A stretch of 64,000 nucleotides of DNA. Source: Paragorgia papillata. Lineage: Eukaryota > Cnidaria > Anthozoa > Scleralcyonacea > Coralliidae. Made by a program: the position numbers and the translations under genes. Positions 33,071 to 45,659 of the stretch are shown here, one piece after another (the stretch's first letter is position 1; each line of letters starts with the position of its first letter). The stretch is from contig JAWNZC010000122.1 in NCBI GenBank assembly GCA_035771165.1, positions 2,707,501 through 2,771,500 of the forward strand, in the 5' to 3' direction. The notes under the pieces are model-generated. The model saw only the letters and a list, made by a program, of their open reading frames with translations. It was not told the origin of the DNA and did not search any database.

Positions 33071-33522
33071 CAACAAAAGTTAAATAAATTCTCGACCATA
33101 ACATATTCTTTGAGGCTCGTTTAATACATTTTTTAACAGCCAACAACAAACGTTCAACAGTCATTTCGGACATCTGCTTGGCCCGTACAGTAATTGATGG
33201 AAAAGAAACGTTTTCTTGCATAATTTAGCATGGATTTTCATGTACAATATTGAAACAATATATATCGACTCATTTGTTTTGTAAAAGTGACTTAAAGTTG
33301 AAAGAAACTTTCAATCTAGCATATAGTTTACATCACGAAATCATGTCAACAGCTAGCGTAATTTTGAAATGCGTTTTGTTTGCAGTTATTTCGTTTTAAA
33401 CGAACACAGATAAACAATTTAACGATCTTACCATTAATAATTTCCATTCTAACCATTTTGTAGCCGTTTTTGTTTTCTGTAGAACGTATTGCTTCGCCTA
33501 AATGTCCAATTTCTTCTTTCAT
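33071..33522 (-). CDS. Putative two-exon gene in the palindrome spacer, 3' end missing
   Basis: A start at 33522 opens MKEEIGHLGEAIRSTENKNG then YKMVRMEIIN, with a good donor AATG/GTAAGA at 33432. An AG acceptor at 33215 restores the frame (91 coding bases, then phase 1) to NVSFPSITVRAKQMSEMTVE then RLLLAVKKCIKRASKNMLW up to TFVG at about 33071, where GTAAAT could be a second donor. Three CCAAT-type boxes (about 33605-33705, minus orientation) precede the ATG. Downstream the sequence enters the hairpin at 32952-33055 and then the left arm, so any third exon is lost or lies far away. No domain recognised. Phase agreement supports it; the weak polypyrimidine tract argues against. Confidence 0.35.
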
Positions 33523-34072
33523 TTGCCCACTCCATTATAATTTCGGCGCCATTGTTGCTTAACAGAACAACCGCTGGCTCTAATGATCACTGTTCGTGCT
33601 ATACTTCGCATTTTGTCATTGGTCAATTTTTTTAAAAGAATGACTTTCATTGGTTTATCCCAGAGGTTTATATCACCAATTATAAACTCCTGCAATAGCC
33701 AATGAAATTCGAGGATTTGCATTATAAACTTGTAAATTTATACTAAATATATATATAAACTATTTCCCAGATTTCGTCTCCCTCGCTTTTTCTACACGCG
33801 TGTAAAGTGGACTACACGCATGTCGAGATTAGCACCCTCACCTGGCTCCGGGCCTTCGGCCCTACGCCCGGGCTCGGGGATTAAAGTGCAACCTCAACGA
33901 GGACAGCAAATTTGAATATGCCGTTTGAATATATATACTACAAATCCCAAACGTGTGGACAAAAAACGTAAATGCGCTATACTGGACGGTAAATAAATTT
34001 CAACAATCAACAGCATTTGAATATATATATATATATATCTTATTAGATGTTTTGGTGTGTAGTATCGCTGTA

Positions 34073-34107
<35 letters not shown>

Positions 34108-35497
34108 GCTGGGCGAGTCAAAATATAAACAACGAGTAAAAATACACAGCGATACTACACACCAAAACATCTTAAAAGAGATTTATTATACAACTGCTCT
34201 GATCAACAAATGTTTATGGAAAAAGAAAACTCTAAAAAGGCCAGAGAAGTAGCGTGCCTTACACCTGGACAAAATAATAAGCATACATGAAGTAGTCTCC
34301 CGTGTGATAAATTTGATTGGTTTTCTACTATCCAAATAACTAACTATCCAAATAACTAACTATCCAAATGTCGCTGTATATTTGTACTCATTTTTAGCGT
34401 TATTTGGACAGTTTTTAATGTAGTTGTATAATAATACGGTCAAAATGGAAATACCTTCCCACTTCCGCTTCTGTAGTTGGTTGTGTGTTACTGTATTTCT
34501 GTAGCGCTACTGAAGCGCCAGGGAAATCTAGCGATAAAAGTCGCCAATTCTTGATGCATATTCGTCTGTTGGTATAGATTTGGGATAAACATCTATTGTA
34601 TTCTGATTAAATGCCATTTAAAGCTAAATTATACTATTTATGAACAGTTTTCAACAACAAATTTTCTCAGGTTTGGGAGCGGCTACAGAAATACAGTAAT
34701 ATGCAACTACAGAAGAAGAAGTGGGAAGGTATATCTATTTTGAGTGTAAGTGCATGTAGCAGTACCTGTACCGCAGTTCTATCGACAGTGGGTTTCTGTT
34801 TATGATCGTTCATCGCCTTCGGCTTCATTTCTGACGAATGACGGCAACAAATATGTAATATCCAGCAAATGTCGTAAATCAACGTAGTTGAAATATCTTG
34901 ATTTACGGCTCGAATTTAACTTTAGAAGACTTGCAACAACCTTCTACGTTTATAGGAACCGAATCAACCGCTCCCCCCATGACGGGCGAAGTTCAAATTA
35001 TCCACGTGACCAAATACGCTAAGAATCTTGAAGTATTTTGGAATCACGTGACCAACCTTTGCCAGGGTCTTCGCCTCTCGCCATTTTAAAAGCATAGAAG
35101 ACCCTGGGTACGAGGTTGGTTAACAAACTTTTTTTAAAATAACACATATTTCCGAACAATTGATAATTGATAATTAAGCACTTCAAGTGATGCACTTTGT
35201 AAATAATTTCTGTTTGAAGGAGAAACTGAAATCTTGAAGTACATGCATTTTTTAACGCACGTAGTTACCGTTACCATTTATAATACAGTCAATGCGTTTG
35301 AATATGCAATATTATTATACACCTATACTTCGTATGACTTTAAACACTTTTTTTGTTGTTGGATGAATAACACTCTTTTTTTCTTCTTTCTTTAATCGTT
35401 TTGTTCGACTTTGCATGGACACAACAACATTTTTCCGCAAATCCAAATTATATGCCGAATATTATAACGTCTAAAAATTACGGTTACCACTGAGTAA

Positions 35498-36068
35498 ATT
35501 AATAAAATACAAAACAATGGACACTCCGAAAAGGGTTAACATTTTTATTCAACGTTTCGACTTACTAGCAGTCATCATCAGGAATGATGCTGGTGTAATA
35601 TACAAGATAATAACTAAATGATGATGTCATACTTAATTATACTGCACATTATAATTATTTAAAGATGACAAGTTCTTTAGAGGCTTTTGTCCCGTGGTTA
35701 AGCAATGGTTTCTGCCGTTGGAAGTAGAGGGCTTCTTTAAATAGTAGCAGTGACCAGTACTGTCTAGCTTTGTCTATTATTTCACAGTTGTAATGGTTAG
35801 TTGTGGTAAAAAGAAGCCTTCTGTATCCATCGGCAGAAACCGTTGCTTAACCACGGGACAAAAGCTTCTAAGGAACTTGTTATCTTTAAATAATTATCAT
35901 ATACAGTATAATTACGTATGACATCATCATTTAGTTATTATCTTTTATATATAGTAGATCGCGTTACACTAGCGTCATTCCTGATGATGACTGCAAGTTA
36001 GTGGAAAAGTTGAATAAAACTGTTAACTCTTTTCGGAGTGTCCATGCATTGTTTTGTATTTTATTAAT
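35498..36068. repeat. Right-arm copy of the hammerhead-bounded fold-back
   Basis: Mirror of 30571-31143. The plus-strand motif near 35977-36015 keeps CTGATGA but its GTCGAAACGTT has become GTGGAAAAGTT, so helix II and helix III are both damaged. Confidence 0.8.
35547..35585 (-). ncRNA. Hammerhead-ribozyme-like motif, intact core (mirror of 31055)
   Basis: Complement reads ATTC-CTGATGA-T-GACT..AGTC-GAAA-CGTT-GAAT, base for base the motif at 31055-31093. Confidence 0.6.
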
Positions 36069-36289
36069 TATAACGTCTATACTAGTAGCATGGACTTTGA
36101 ATAATTTTTTGTTGTTGGATGAACTGACAACACCCTTTTTTCCCTCTTTCTTTAATAGCTTTGTTCGACTTTGGACAGAACACAATTTTTCCCCAAATCC
36201 AAGTTATTGGAATGAATCGGTGACAAATTTGGTAGCACGTGCATTTGTAGACTAAGCATTTTGAGCACACAATAATATTAATTCGTACT

Positions 36290-36466
36290 TTAAGCCTGGT
36301 TTCCATATAGCCGTAAGAGCCGCGGGCATGGCTGCGGCAAGAGGCGATGGTCCAATGATAGACAGTGTTGAATTAGCCAGCAATAAAAAGCTGTATGTGA
36401 TTGGACCATTGCCCCTTGCCACAGACATGCCGCCGACTCTTACGGCTATATGGAAACCAGGCTTAA
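36290..36466. mobile_element. 169-bp MITE with TTAA target duplication (right-arm copy)
   Basis: TTAA at 36290-36293 and 36463-36466, ends GCCTGGTTTCCATATAGCC and complement. Mirror of 30176-30344; present in both arms, so older than the duplication. Confidence 0.8.
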
Positions 36467-36810
36467 GCAAACCGTTTAGATTTATTCCGAACAACAAAAA
36501 AGCAATTAACTTTTCTGCCAAGACGTCAGTTAACACTCTACCAGAAAACATTACTGACACTAAAAAAATTTCTTAAATCAACTAAAGCTTTTCTAAACTA
36601 AACTAAACCTTTGCTAATGTTAGACCATTTTAAATATTAGATTTACCCGTATATGCCAAGGCCAGCCGACAATTTAAAGAAATATAAGATAAAACACAAT
36701 CCGAAGACGAACATCTTGAAAACCCAAGATCATTAAGACAAGAGAAGACAAAGATGAAACGGTTATACTTCGACTTTACTTTATTACGGTTATATTTCGA
36801 CTTTTTTCTT

Positions 36811-36849
36811 GGTCTGATGATGGCTTTGTAATAAAGTCGAAATATAACC
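36811..36849 (+). ncRNA. Hammerhead-ribozyme-like motif (ATAT palindrome; mirror of 29525)
   Basis: GGT (36811-36813), CTGATGA (14-20), extra T, GGCTTT and AAAGTC stem, GAAA (39-42), palindrome ATAT (42-45), cleavage position A46, ACC (47-49). Identical to the left-arm motif. Confidence 0.55.
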
Positions 36850-37084
36850 GTTTCATCTTTGTCTTGTCTTAATCCATATCTTGGATTTTCAACATGTTCG
36901 TCTTGGGATTGTGTTTTATCTTATATTACCCGTATATGCACACATTCTATTGTGAGTACAATAATTTTGTGTATATCTATATGTTTTTAAATATTTGTGC
37001 AATTCTTAATTTGTTTATCAACGAAGGGCTAAATTTAATTTGTTTTATCATCTGCTTTACTTACAACCCAGTATACGGATAACG

Positions 37085-37123
<39 letters not shown>

Positions 37124-37629
37124 CTTTGTCATGATATATATGTGTCCCCAATTAGTAGGCCTTTTGGATCTCTTAGAATACATATATAAAACAAAGAAAT
37201 ATGCAAGAAGTATAAAGAAGTATGCACACAACATTATCAAAACAGTGAGGTTGGTTGAAATAATCAATTTAATTGGTTGTCTCAGACTCACTTATATGAC
37301 CAATATTTCATTGGTTTATTGCCAACATTTTGGGGGTTTTAACCCAGTCACATTGGTGAAATAGTAAATTAGTCTGAGGCAACCAATCCAATTGATTCTT
37401 ACAATTTTGTTTTTCGGTGCACGTAAAATAGTTTCCTTTTGCCACTTCAACAGTTTTGATCTTTTTTGGATCTTTTTAAATGCTTATTTTTTTCATCAGA
37501 GCATATTAATATTGGGCAGTTTATAACTGTCAATATATCAACACTTAATCTAAGAGGTTACCACTTAATGCCACTCCATAAAGGAATTTAAATTTTGAAA
37601 TCCGAATTAAGATGTAGCTGTACAGCATG

Positions 37630-37636
37630 TATCAAA
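37630..37636 (+). promoter_or_regulatory. Mutated TATA position of peptide gene copy B
   Basis: Reads TATCAAA where copies A and C have TATAAAA, 76 bases upstream of the ATG at 37706. Expression of copy B may be lower or may start elsewhere. Confidence 0.45.
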
Positions 37637-37705
37637 GTTTCTGAGAATCAAGACTGGTATGATCATTTGAGGTCAGTTCTCAACAGAAAGAATTAAGCAG
37701 CAACG

Positions 37706-39383
37706 ATGAAATCAACGTATCTTTTCCTTGCTCTTGCAGTTCTTCTGGCAGTGGCTTACGCTCTGCCAACAGAAGATGAAGAAGAACAAGACGAAATGTG
37801 AGTATATACGTTTAAATCTAATTCTGTCAAATATACATGCCATCCTTACAAATATATGAAAACGGAGTTTCGTAGAAAAAAGCTCGAAATGTTATTCATA
37901 GCTATATATATATATATATATACTAGTGCCCAAAATGTCTATATTTCTGCAAGATTTTCAACTTCCGCGTAATGTTTTTAGAATCTCATGGAGTCAGTCC
38001 CTTATAAAAGTGTTATATTTGATTTTTAATTTGAATTCTTAAATTTCAGGTAAAACTATCTGAACATTTAGAACAATGTTTGATAAGACTTCTTTACGTT
38101 AAAGAAAAGTTGTTTATGGTTGATACTAAGACAATTAGACAACTCGTCCTCGTTGTCTAATTGTTAAATATACTAGTGCCGAAAAGGTCTATATTTCTGC
38201 AAGATTTTCAACTTCTGCGTAATGTTTTTAGAATCTCATTGAGTCAGTCCTTTATAAAAGTGTTATATTTGATTTTTTATTTCAATTCTTAAATTTCAAA
38301 GTGTGTATTATTATTATATTATTCTGTGAAAATTTTTTTATTCAAACACATACCAAGGATGGTTGATTAAACCAGTTCAATTTTCGTTTTCTTTCAAAAA
38401 CGTTTTCATAACCATTATCAAACAGGATTACTTCCTGACATGCTGAAAAAGATACTTTAATTTGTATTTAACCCCTTGGCGCCCGAGAACTTCCCCCTTG
38501 ACGTGCAAAATCGACTGGTGTTAGTCAGAGTAAAATACTAAAGTCGGCTGCATCGTTGAACTGAAAAAGAACGATACAGTCGAGAAAGAGTTAATTTTTA
38601 ATGGTGTTGCCTGACAACATTGCTTTTCTTTGGGCAGCCATAAATTTTGACCACTATACCATGTTGCCGAGAAGACATGCACTGATTGCGAAAATTGAAG
38701 TATATGATTTAGATAAATAATTTAGACAGACACAATGTAATAATATCATTATTCTTTTTATTTAAATATTATCATCATCATCATCATCACCATAATTGTT
38801 TTTGTCTCTATAATATATGTTATTACACCCGTTTTCAAAATTACGCGACCAGGCTGAAATATTGCAGTCGACATGTAAGTTTTATGACAATTCAAAATAC
38901 TTCAATATAATTTACTTTGTCATCGTATTCAACATTCCCATGGATTGAATTGTTATATGGTTAAATAATTCGCCTTTCGGTCAGCATTAACGTCCTCATT
39001 TCATTGTATTCTGACTCAGTTAGTATTGATGTCGCCATTTTGTGACAACAAATTGCTATAATAACCACATCACGCCACATGCATGTCAACTTCCGTAATT
39101 TTGAAAACGGGTGTAAAACATCAGTTTTTCAGCCAGTTTTTCACTAACAGCTAGCGACGTTTTATATCTTTTGCTCAATAAAGTAAATAAAGTCAGTCAC
39201 CTTTAACACAAACTCAAAATATTTAATAAGAAAACGTAATAATTCCCTTACAGCAACGAAATTGTAGCTGATCCTTATGAGAGGGGACACCATAGTCGTC
39301 GTCGTGGTAATGGTGGTGGTTTTCGTCGTAAGCATCATAATGGTGGTGGTTATATTGGTTACGGCGGTTACGGCGGCGGCTAA
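37706..39383 (+). CDS. Secreted Gly/Arg-rich peptide precursor, copy B (73 aa, 2 exons)
   Basis: Exon 1 37706-37797, exon 2 39254-39383, intron 1456 bases (GTGAGT donor, CTTACAG acceptor, phase 2). The first 30 residues are identical to copy A: signal peptide MKSTYLFLALAVLLAVAYA and acidic LPTEDEEEQDE. Exon 2 keeps NEIVADPYERGHHSRRR (32-48) but the tail is different: GNGGGFRRKHHNGGGYIGYG and GYGGG, without the HHDRQNGRY repeat of copies A and C. Downstream ATTAAA at 39456-39461. The frame is intact despite the divergent tail, so selection or recent replacement of the tail is likely. The intron carries an internal duplication (37917-38297). Function is unknown; a cationic secreted peptide is the safest description. 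Confidence 0.72.
37917..38297 (+). repeat. Tandem duplication of about 130 bp inside the copy B intron
   Basis: TATACTAGTGCC..AAATTTC appears at about 37918-38050 and again at 38167-38297, separated by a stretch containing the collapsed hairpin AATTAGACAACTCG..TTGTCTAATTG (38130-38166). Copies A and C have the sequence once. Confidence 0.75.
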
Positions 39384-42300
39384 ATCTAAAAAGTTACCAG
39401 GTAAAAAACATTCTACCTATTCTACATTTTATTTAGTTTTGTGCTGTTCTGTTCAATTAAAGCCACATACTAGTAATGCCTACGCAGCACGCTACGTTTA
39501 ATTCAAATCTAGGATAGGTTTGTAGCTAAGGTATTTCGGTTCCTCATTATATACAGTTGTTTCTGCTAGCTATTAATTTATTAAAATGCTTTGAAACAAA
39601 ATAAAAAATAAAAATAATTGACCGAGCTTTCGAACAAAGCGATCATCGTCAGGGTAATCATCCTGACGACAAACGCTTAGTTCGAAAGCTCGGTGAATTA
39701 TTTTTATTTTGTTTTAAAGTATTTTAATAAAAAGTCAATTAATAGCTAGTAGAAATAAACTGTATATATAATGAGGAAATATTATTTCTTTAAAAAGAAT
39801 GCTTTTCTTCAATATTTTATAATAATATGATTATATTATTCCTGTAATAAAAAGGATTTCCCAAGGCAAGGCCTCTATCTAATGTTTAAATACACAAACC
39901 AGTTGGTAGTAGTTTTTTTTGGGTTTTTTTGCGAGCGTTTTTAAAATGTTTTCCCCCGCTGATTGACAACCAATCAAAAACGTTGTTGTATTTAATCTAT
40001 GTTTATTTAACAATTAGATTATGAGCTCGAAATTTCTATGAGTGAATAGTGAAACTAACTTAATTGTTTTAGTAGAAACTAACTTAATTGTGTACCTTAG
40101 TTATTCCAAATTATTTCAAAAAACGAAGCATAACCATTGTTTCTGTGTGAAAACCATGGCAAACAAATCTTTCACTCCTTGTGGCCTCGATTTAAACACG
40201 ATTGAAGATCAGCCATAAATGGACAACCGACAACCCAAATCAACTGATAGAAAACTATTTTAGCTGATTAGCTGAATAAGCATTAAAATATTTCAAGCAT
40301 TATCCTTGTTTAATGTTTTTTTTTAAATTGACTTGTCTTTTATTAAGTGTCCTATAAAAGTTTGTTTGCACTTTTTTGTTTTAATAAACAGAAAAGCATG
40401 GCAGGAGTATTCACTGAAAACTACAAGAGAATCCAATATATGGATCGTTTTCACTCACTTTATCGGTGGCCCCGTTGGGGTAGTGAAACAATACGAAATA
40501 TTTGCATAGGTAATAGCATGGTTTTGAGTGCAATTTGGAAAAAACATGCACGAGTGCTATGTCTACATAGACGTCATCCTCGTTACCATTTTGGAAATAC
40601 AAACCTCAATATAACAACAAATAAAAGTTCAAATCAAAAAAATATTTTAGCATTCAACTATACACATTAAATACATTCCACATGCAGTAATATCATATTT
40701 AGGTTTATAAGCACTTTAAAACAATGGCCGCGATCAGAGATCATATGGAAACAACGACACGATTATTGATCGCTACAATCGCTGCGATCGCCGAGTTAAT
40801 TTATGAACGATCGTGGCGATCGTAGAGATTATATGGAAACCATGGCTTTAGTTCATTCACTATAAGTCTATAACATACGGAGTTCATTCATGATAAGATA
40901 ATATCCGTCGTTATTTAGCACAAAATTAATAGTAAACCATGCAGATCTAGTTTTAGAAGAGTCCCCGAAGGGAGTTCTAGATCCCATTTCCCAATGTGCA
41001 GCAAATACCACTCCCATTGACATTGACAACCGTAGAGATCATAAATAAAACTAGAGAAGACATTGGGGGGGGGGGGGGGGGGACTCCAGTCAAACGCGGT
41101 ACCAAGTGAAGGCTGTCATCTTGGATCAGTTGGGGGGTAAAATTTAAAACCCGGATGTAAAACTACTCGATCCCAGACCTTTCCTACTATGAGAGCTCTC
41201 TGATAGTATGAAAAGTACTAGAACCGAGTAGTTTTACATCCAGGTTTGCAATTTTGCCCCCCAACTGATCCAAGATGGCAGCCTTCAAATTGTTACCCGA
41301 TTTGGTCCCGATGTCCCCTGTTTTATTTATGATCTCTATGTTGACAATCTTCTGAATCACAAACACTACAGCTTCTCCTCATAAAAAATTTTCCCACTGG
41401 CATTTTAATCCCATTCCCCGTGGTAATAATTCCATCTCAAAATCCAATTCCCATGAGTGTTAAAAATGGGAAAATCCAGGTTACCATTTTACCCTTCAAG
41501 TCCCTCTTTTAGCGGAGCGATATAGTACGTCCTTTTTAACTGACCTATATAAAAACCATCAAGCATGAACGAACTAAACTAATTAAAATTAGTGCGAGAT
41601 GTATTCTGGCAAGAACTACCGAAATAATTGAAGATTTTAGTTGTTTTGCTCTACAAGTTGTCGTTTTTTCAGTCTACAAGTTGTCCCATTGACCACCATG
41701 GGTATTCTCTTGACGAGTTGACAAGTAAAATCGTTTGGCGTTAGCCAGAGTAATTGAATACAAACTGAAGGAGTGAAGGACGTCAGAGAACAGTCATGTT
41801 TAATAATTGCGAAACCGAGGTTTGGCCGAGTTGTCTCCAGATCAGTGGTTGTCTCTTTTGAACGAAGCTTTTATTGCCACTTTATCGATGTTTTTGAATA
41901 TTCGGAAGACATTTCACTATTTCTCTGTTGTTTCTCTGTTGTTTATTTGTTGGCTATCAACTGTCGATTCATCGAAAAATAAGCTCGCAATGCGATGGCG
42001 GACCTTTAGTATGGCTACGTCTATGACACCTTTGTCTGACTACGTGTTCTCCGAAAGAAACAAGGAATCAATTTCTCATTGTAATGATTGCATGGCCTTT
42101 TACCAAAACTCGCCAGGATCTGTTGAAGTAAAGGTGCATGAGCTGTTTCGTTAATTCCATTGGTACACTATTTTATTTAATTACAATGTTTACAGTATTT
42201 AGATAGCCGTTGTATGTCTAAAAACCATTTTGTTTGAGCAGTTTGCCCTGCGTGTTTATATAATAGATCCGTCGGTAATTCGGTTATCCGTGTATGAATT

Positions 42301-42891
42301 AAAAATTTTGAAAAGTTGTTGCAAACACAAGCTCATTGAATAACCATAGTCAAATAGACATGGATGTAGCCTCAAATAAAACAAATCTCTTAAAATTGAC
42401 ATTGTGATTACTATACTGTATAGCTTGGATTTGTTCATGTAATCAGTACTAATCACTCAAGATTTTGAGCCTTAGGGTTGTCCACATTATGTCAACATGA
42501 TTTTGAGCATAATAGTGAGGCAAAAGTATAGTTTCACTCTTTGTGTTCTAGAAAAAAATAGGCAAAACTATATTAAAGATTATGGATTCCCACACAAGAC
42601 ACCAGTCCAGGGGCCAGGACCCAAGGCACGGCACTTTCTCAATACATGCACAATGCAAACCGTAACCCATAACCATTTTGGTTGTGCATATATACTGTAT
42701 CGAGAAAGAGCCACAGGCACCTCATTTTATGACCAGTCCTGGTTACAATGCCTTCCAGACATGCATGGCTTCCAGTATATCCAGTTCTAAATAGTGGACA
42801 GTAAAAGTAGCGTACTACGTAGGCAGTGTTGAAACAACAATCGAAATATAGTAAGGTTAGATATACTGCCGAAACAGAGAACGTATAGGAG

Positions 42892-42925
42892 TCTAACGTT
42901 TCGAGCGAAGGCCCTTCGTCAGAGA
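42892..42925 (-). ncRNA. Hammerhead-like motif (mirror of 21464-21497)
   Basis: Same bases as 21464-21497 in the minus orientation; the companion inverted half has been shortened to TTCGGCAGTATATC. Confidence 0.45.
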
Positions 42926-42977
42926 GAAAGGCAAGGGCCTTCGGCAGTATATCTAACCTTACTATATTTCGATATCC

Positions 42978-43379
42978 AGTTCTAGATGACTACTGGTACA
43001 AGTTTTAATGTTTCAGTGTCAGCTGCTTCCTGTGTTTACTGTCATCTACTAATTCATTTGAACTGTCTTTATGCTAATCATAATGGAGCATAATAGTGAT
43101 GCTACAGTATTTGAGCAAGGTTTAAAACACAAGTTATCTTTAGTTCATCCACCTGATATTGATTAAAATTTCAGTTTTAAACCCCAGGCTGAATTAATTG
43201 TCACAAACCCGTACCCAGGGTCTTCATTACTTGCCTTTTAAGTACCTAACATTTAGAATTAGTGGGCAACCTTTTTATCCGCCACCATCATCAACTTTGG
43301 CTGCTACTCATGAAAATCTTGGACAATGGCTCTATTTTCTCTTTAATATACAGTACTTTTTTAGCTATTTTTTTTTATA
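42978..43379. other. No gene seen; partial transposon end
   Basis: A CCGTACCCAGGGTCTTC block at 43209 resembles the terminus of the 6976-7636 family but lacks its palindrome. Nothing else recognised. Confidence 0.35.
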
Positions 43380-44064
43380 ATCTGTAGATCCAGGCCAAGG
43401 GCCAGGTTTGGACAATCACTACATATGATGAGCAGTGCTGGTAAAATCTGATCCTTCTAATATATTTCTGGAAGATAAATCTAAAAACCTGGAAGTTAAA
43501 TTCATTGTCGCAGCTGTCTACATGTACACAGAATGTAGGCTCGGAGTGGGCCCAATTTAGGGGCCTTGTCATTTCAGCTGTTAGGGGGCCCAGGCCTAGG
43601 GGGACAATTCGAGAAGCCTCGCTGGCCGGGGGCATGCCCCCCTCGGAAAATTTTGAAATCTAGGGTCTCTGAAATGGCATTTCCTGTGTTTTGGGGGAAG
43701 ATTTTATAGAATTCCGGAGATTATAAAACATTAAAACGTCATATAAAAGTAAAATACACAATTTACACAAAATACAACAGATTTCAGGACTTTTCAACAT
43801 TTAGAACAAAACATTTTTAACATTTCAGAACATAAGAAGCTGTTCCATTTCCGACGACTTTGACGCAAGTTTTCGATACACTGCCTCGTTATCAACAGCC
43901 TTCAGTAAATCAACTGCTATAGAACAAATCATTACTGCTTCCAAAGTGTTACTGTTGGTCTGTTGCAAACTATTTTGAGTAGTTTCCTTATCACTAATTT
44001 CACAAATGCCGAATTCAGTAATTGCTTCAATGCTTCCAATTTGATATTTTATGGGTGTGTCTGG
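43380..44064 (-). other. Minus-strand dispersed repeat with a 79-codon open frame
   Basis: On the minus strand 44064-43825 is open: IGSIEAITEFGICEISDKET, LEAVMICSIAVDLLKAVDNE and RKLASKSSEMEQLLMF to a TGA, with no ATG at its head. After the stop comes an AT-rich stretch and then CAGGAAATGCCATTTCAGAG and GGGGGCATGCCCCC, a sequence I associate with dispersed hAT/BED-type elements of marine invertebrates (from memory, moderate). It may be a non-coding exon-like part of such an element. Confidence 0.3.
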
Positions 44065-45659
44065 TCAGGGGCCCATTTTGATGTCCCAGAAGGGCCCATG
44101 TGACATGGCACAATGGCACATAGGCCAGTCCGAGCCTGACAGAATTAATGTTGGTGGAGTACGCATTGTCATCATGCATGTATATCAATACAATAGAACA
44201 ATAATTTTGTCAGAAGTCGAACAATTTATCTTATAGTTTTTTCAGCATTTGCCAACAAACATTGGTCAAGTTAACCCAGTTGTCTGTTACCCGATGTTAG
44301 TAGACATGAACTCCCCAAATGCATAAGTATTTTTTGTTCACTACTAAATTCATGTAATTACAGTTACATATGTACAACAAATAATGTACTAAATTTATCA
44401 TGAAATCAAAAGCCTTATATACACTAGGTCAGCTAAATCATGTATGTATTCAGTGGGTCATGGCACAATGCTTGAAATTGTGCAGTGGGTCGTCAGCCTA
44501 AAAGTTTGTGGACTGTTGGTCTACACATGCAAATAACAAATAGCTCAGCAAAAACAATTTCGAGAAAAGTACAATTACATACAGTATAGCAACAACAACA
44601 TTCATTTCAATTCTTAATAAATAATACATTACATAAATAATACATTGTTAATAAATAATACATAAATAATACATTGTTGTTCTGTGTATATTTACTTGGG
44701 CTACTGTGGTAGCATGAGTCCAGGTTTCACCCAGAATGCACTGCGACCTTAGTTTGCTTCGATCTGCTTACATCTCTTGCCTGAGCAAAACAGTTAGGCT
44801 GTTTCATTCCTAAAACAGGAAAAATTGCCACTGTTTTAGTCGTAGAAAACAGGAAAGAAACACAACTGATAACTATAAACCAACAATACTTGTGGTGAAC
44901 TATAATCTTTTCAAGCTTTATGGCCACTAATTAAAGTAGCCCAAGTTAACGCCTGGTGGGCATCTTGATTATATTAATTCTCATTTTCAAGATTTCTTCT
45001 GTTTTAACACAACTAAACTGGTAAATACGAATCTCCTGCCGTTAAACTTATTTTCTCGGCTTTTGTCACCACAAACACTGCCAATTCAGTCTACTCTTTT
45101 CAGATTGTTTTTCTCGTTCGCGGTTTCTTACTTTTTTCATTGTTGACAAATAACAAGGCATCATTCAGTTCTCTTCATCATCTAAAAAGTCGTATGTTTC
45201 AAAATTTCTTCATCGTTCCCTCTCAAGTTAAGTAGAATACACCAGAGCAAAATTATTTACCGACTTTGAACAGTTTCAGGACACATCCTTGTTCTTTCAG
45301 TTACATTGTTACGCGGTTTTTCGACGCTCGTGGGGGATAACGGGGACACACGAGGAAGCCAGGCGGTAAAGTGGGAGGGGCCAACCAGGAAGGCCAGCGC
45401 GAAAAACCTCTGGAACACCGAGCCGTGTTTTACTGTTTTGATTTGAAATTTGAAACCGCCGTACCCGAGGGCCGTACGGGTAATCATATTTTAAAAATCC
45501 TGAGTCAACTCTATTTTGTATTTCTCAAGCAAGTAATAATGCTATCGTCTCGACAGTGTTCTATACATTAGACCACTAAAAATTGCTCAAATTTAATAAA
45601 ACTGGTTTGATTTTAGTTCGGGCGGCGTGAGGCTGCCCGATATTCACTATACACTTTCA
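44065..45659. other. No gene supported
   Basis: AT-rich, with (AATAATACAT)-like short repeats around 44620-44680. Open frames (44727-44927 minus, 45257-45487 minus, 45371-45571 plus) show no domain and overlap each other on opposite strands. Confidence 0.4.

Larger units (their letters stand above)
33678..42977 (+). repeat. Right arm of the giant inverted duplication
   Basis: Complement of 21500-32951, less the LINE and SINE insertions of the left arm. The homology begins at AATTATAAACTCCTGC (33678), 726 bases from the end of the left arm. It ends near 42977 at a shortened ribozyme-like fold-back. It contains peptide gene copy B. Confidence 0.9.

Noticed and set aside
41807..42154. 115-codon frame MRNRGLAELSPDQWLSLLNE..
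   Set aside because: It lies within the same dispersed unit; the copies at 17340-17560, 19909 and 59020 have frameshifts or stops, so there is no sign of selection.
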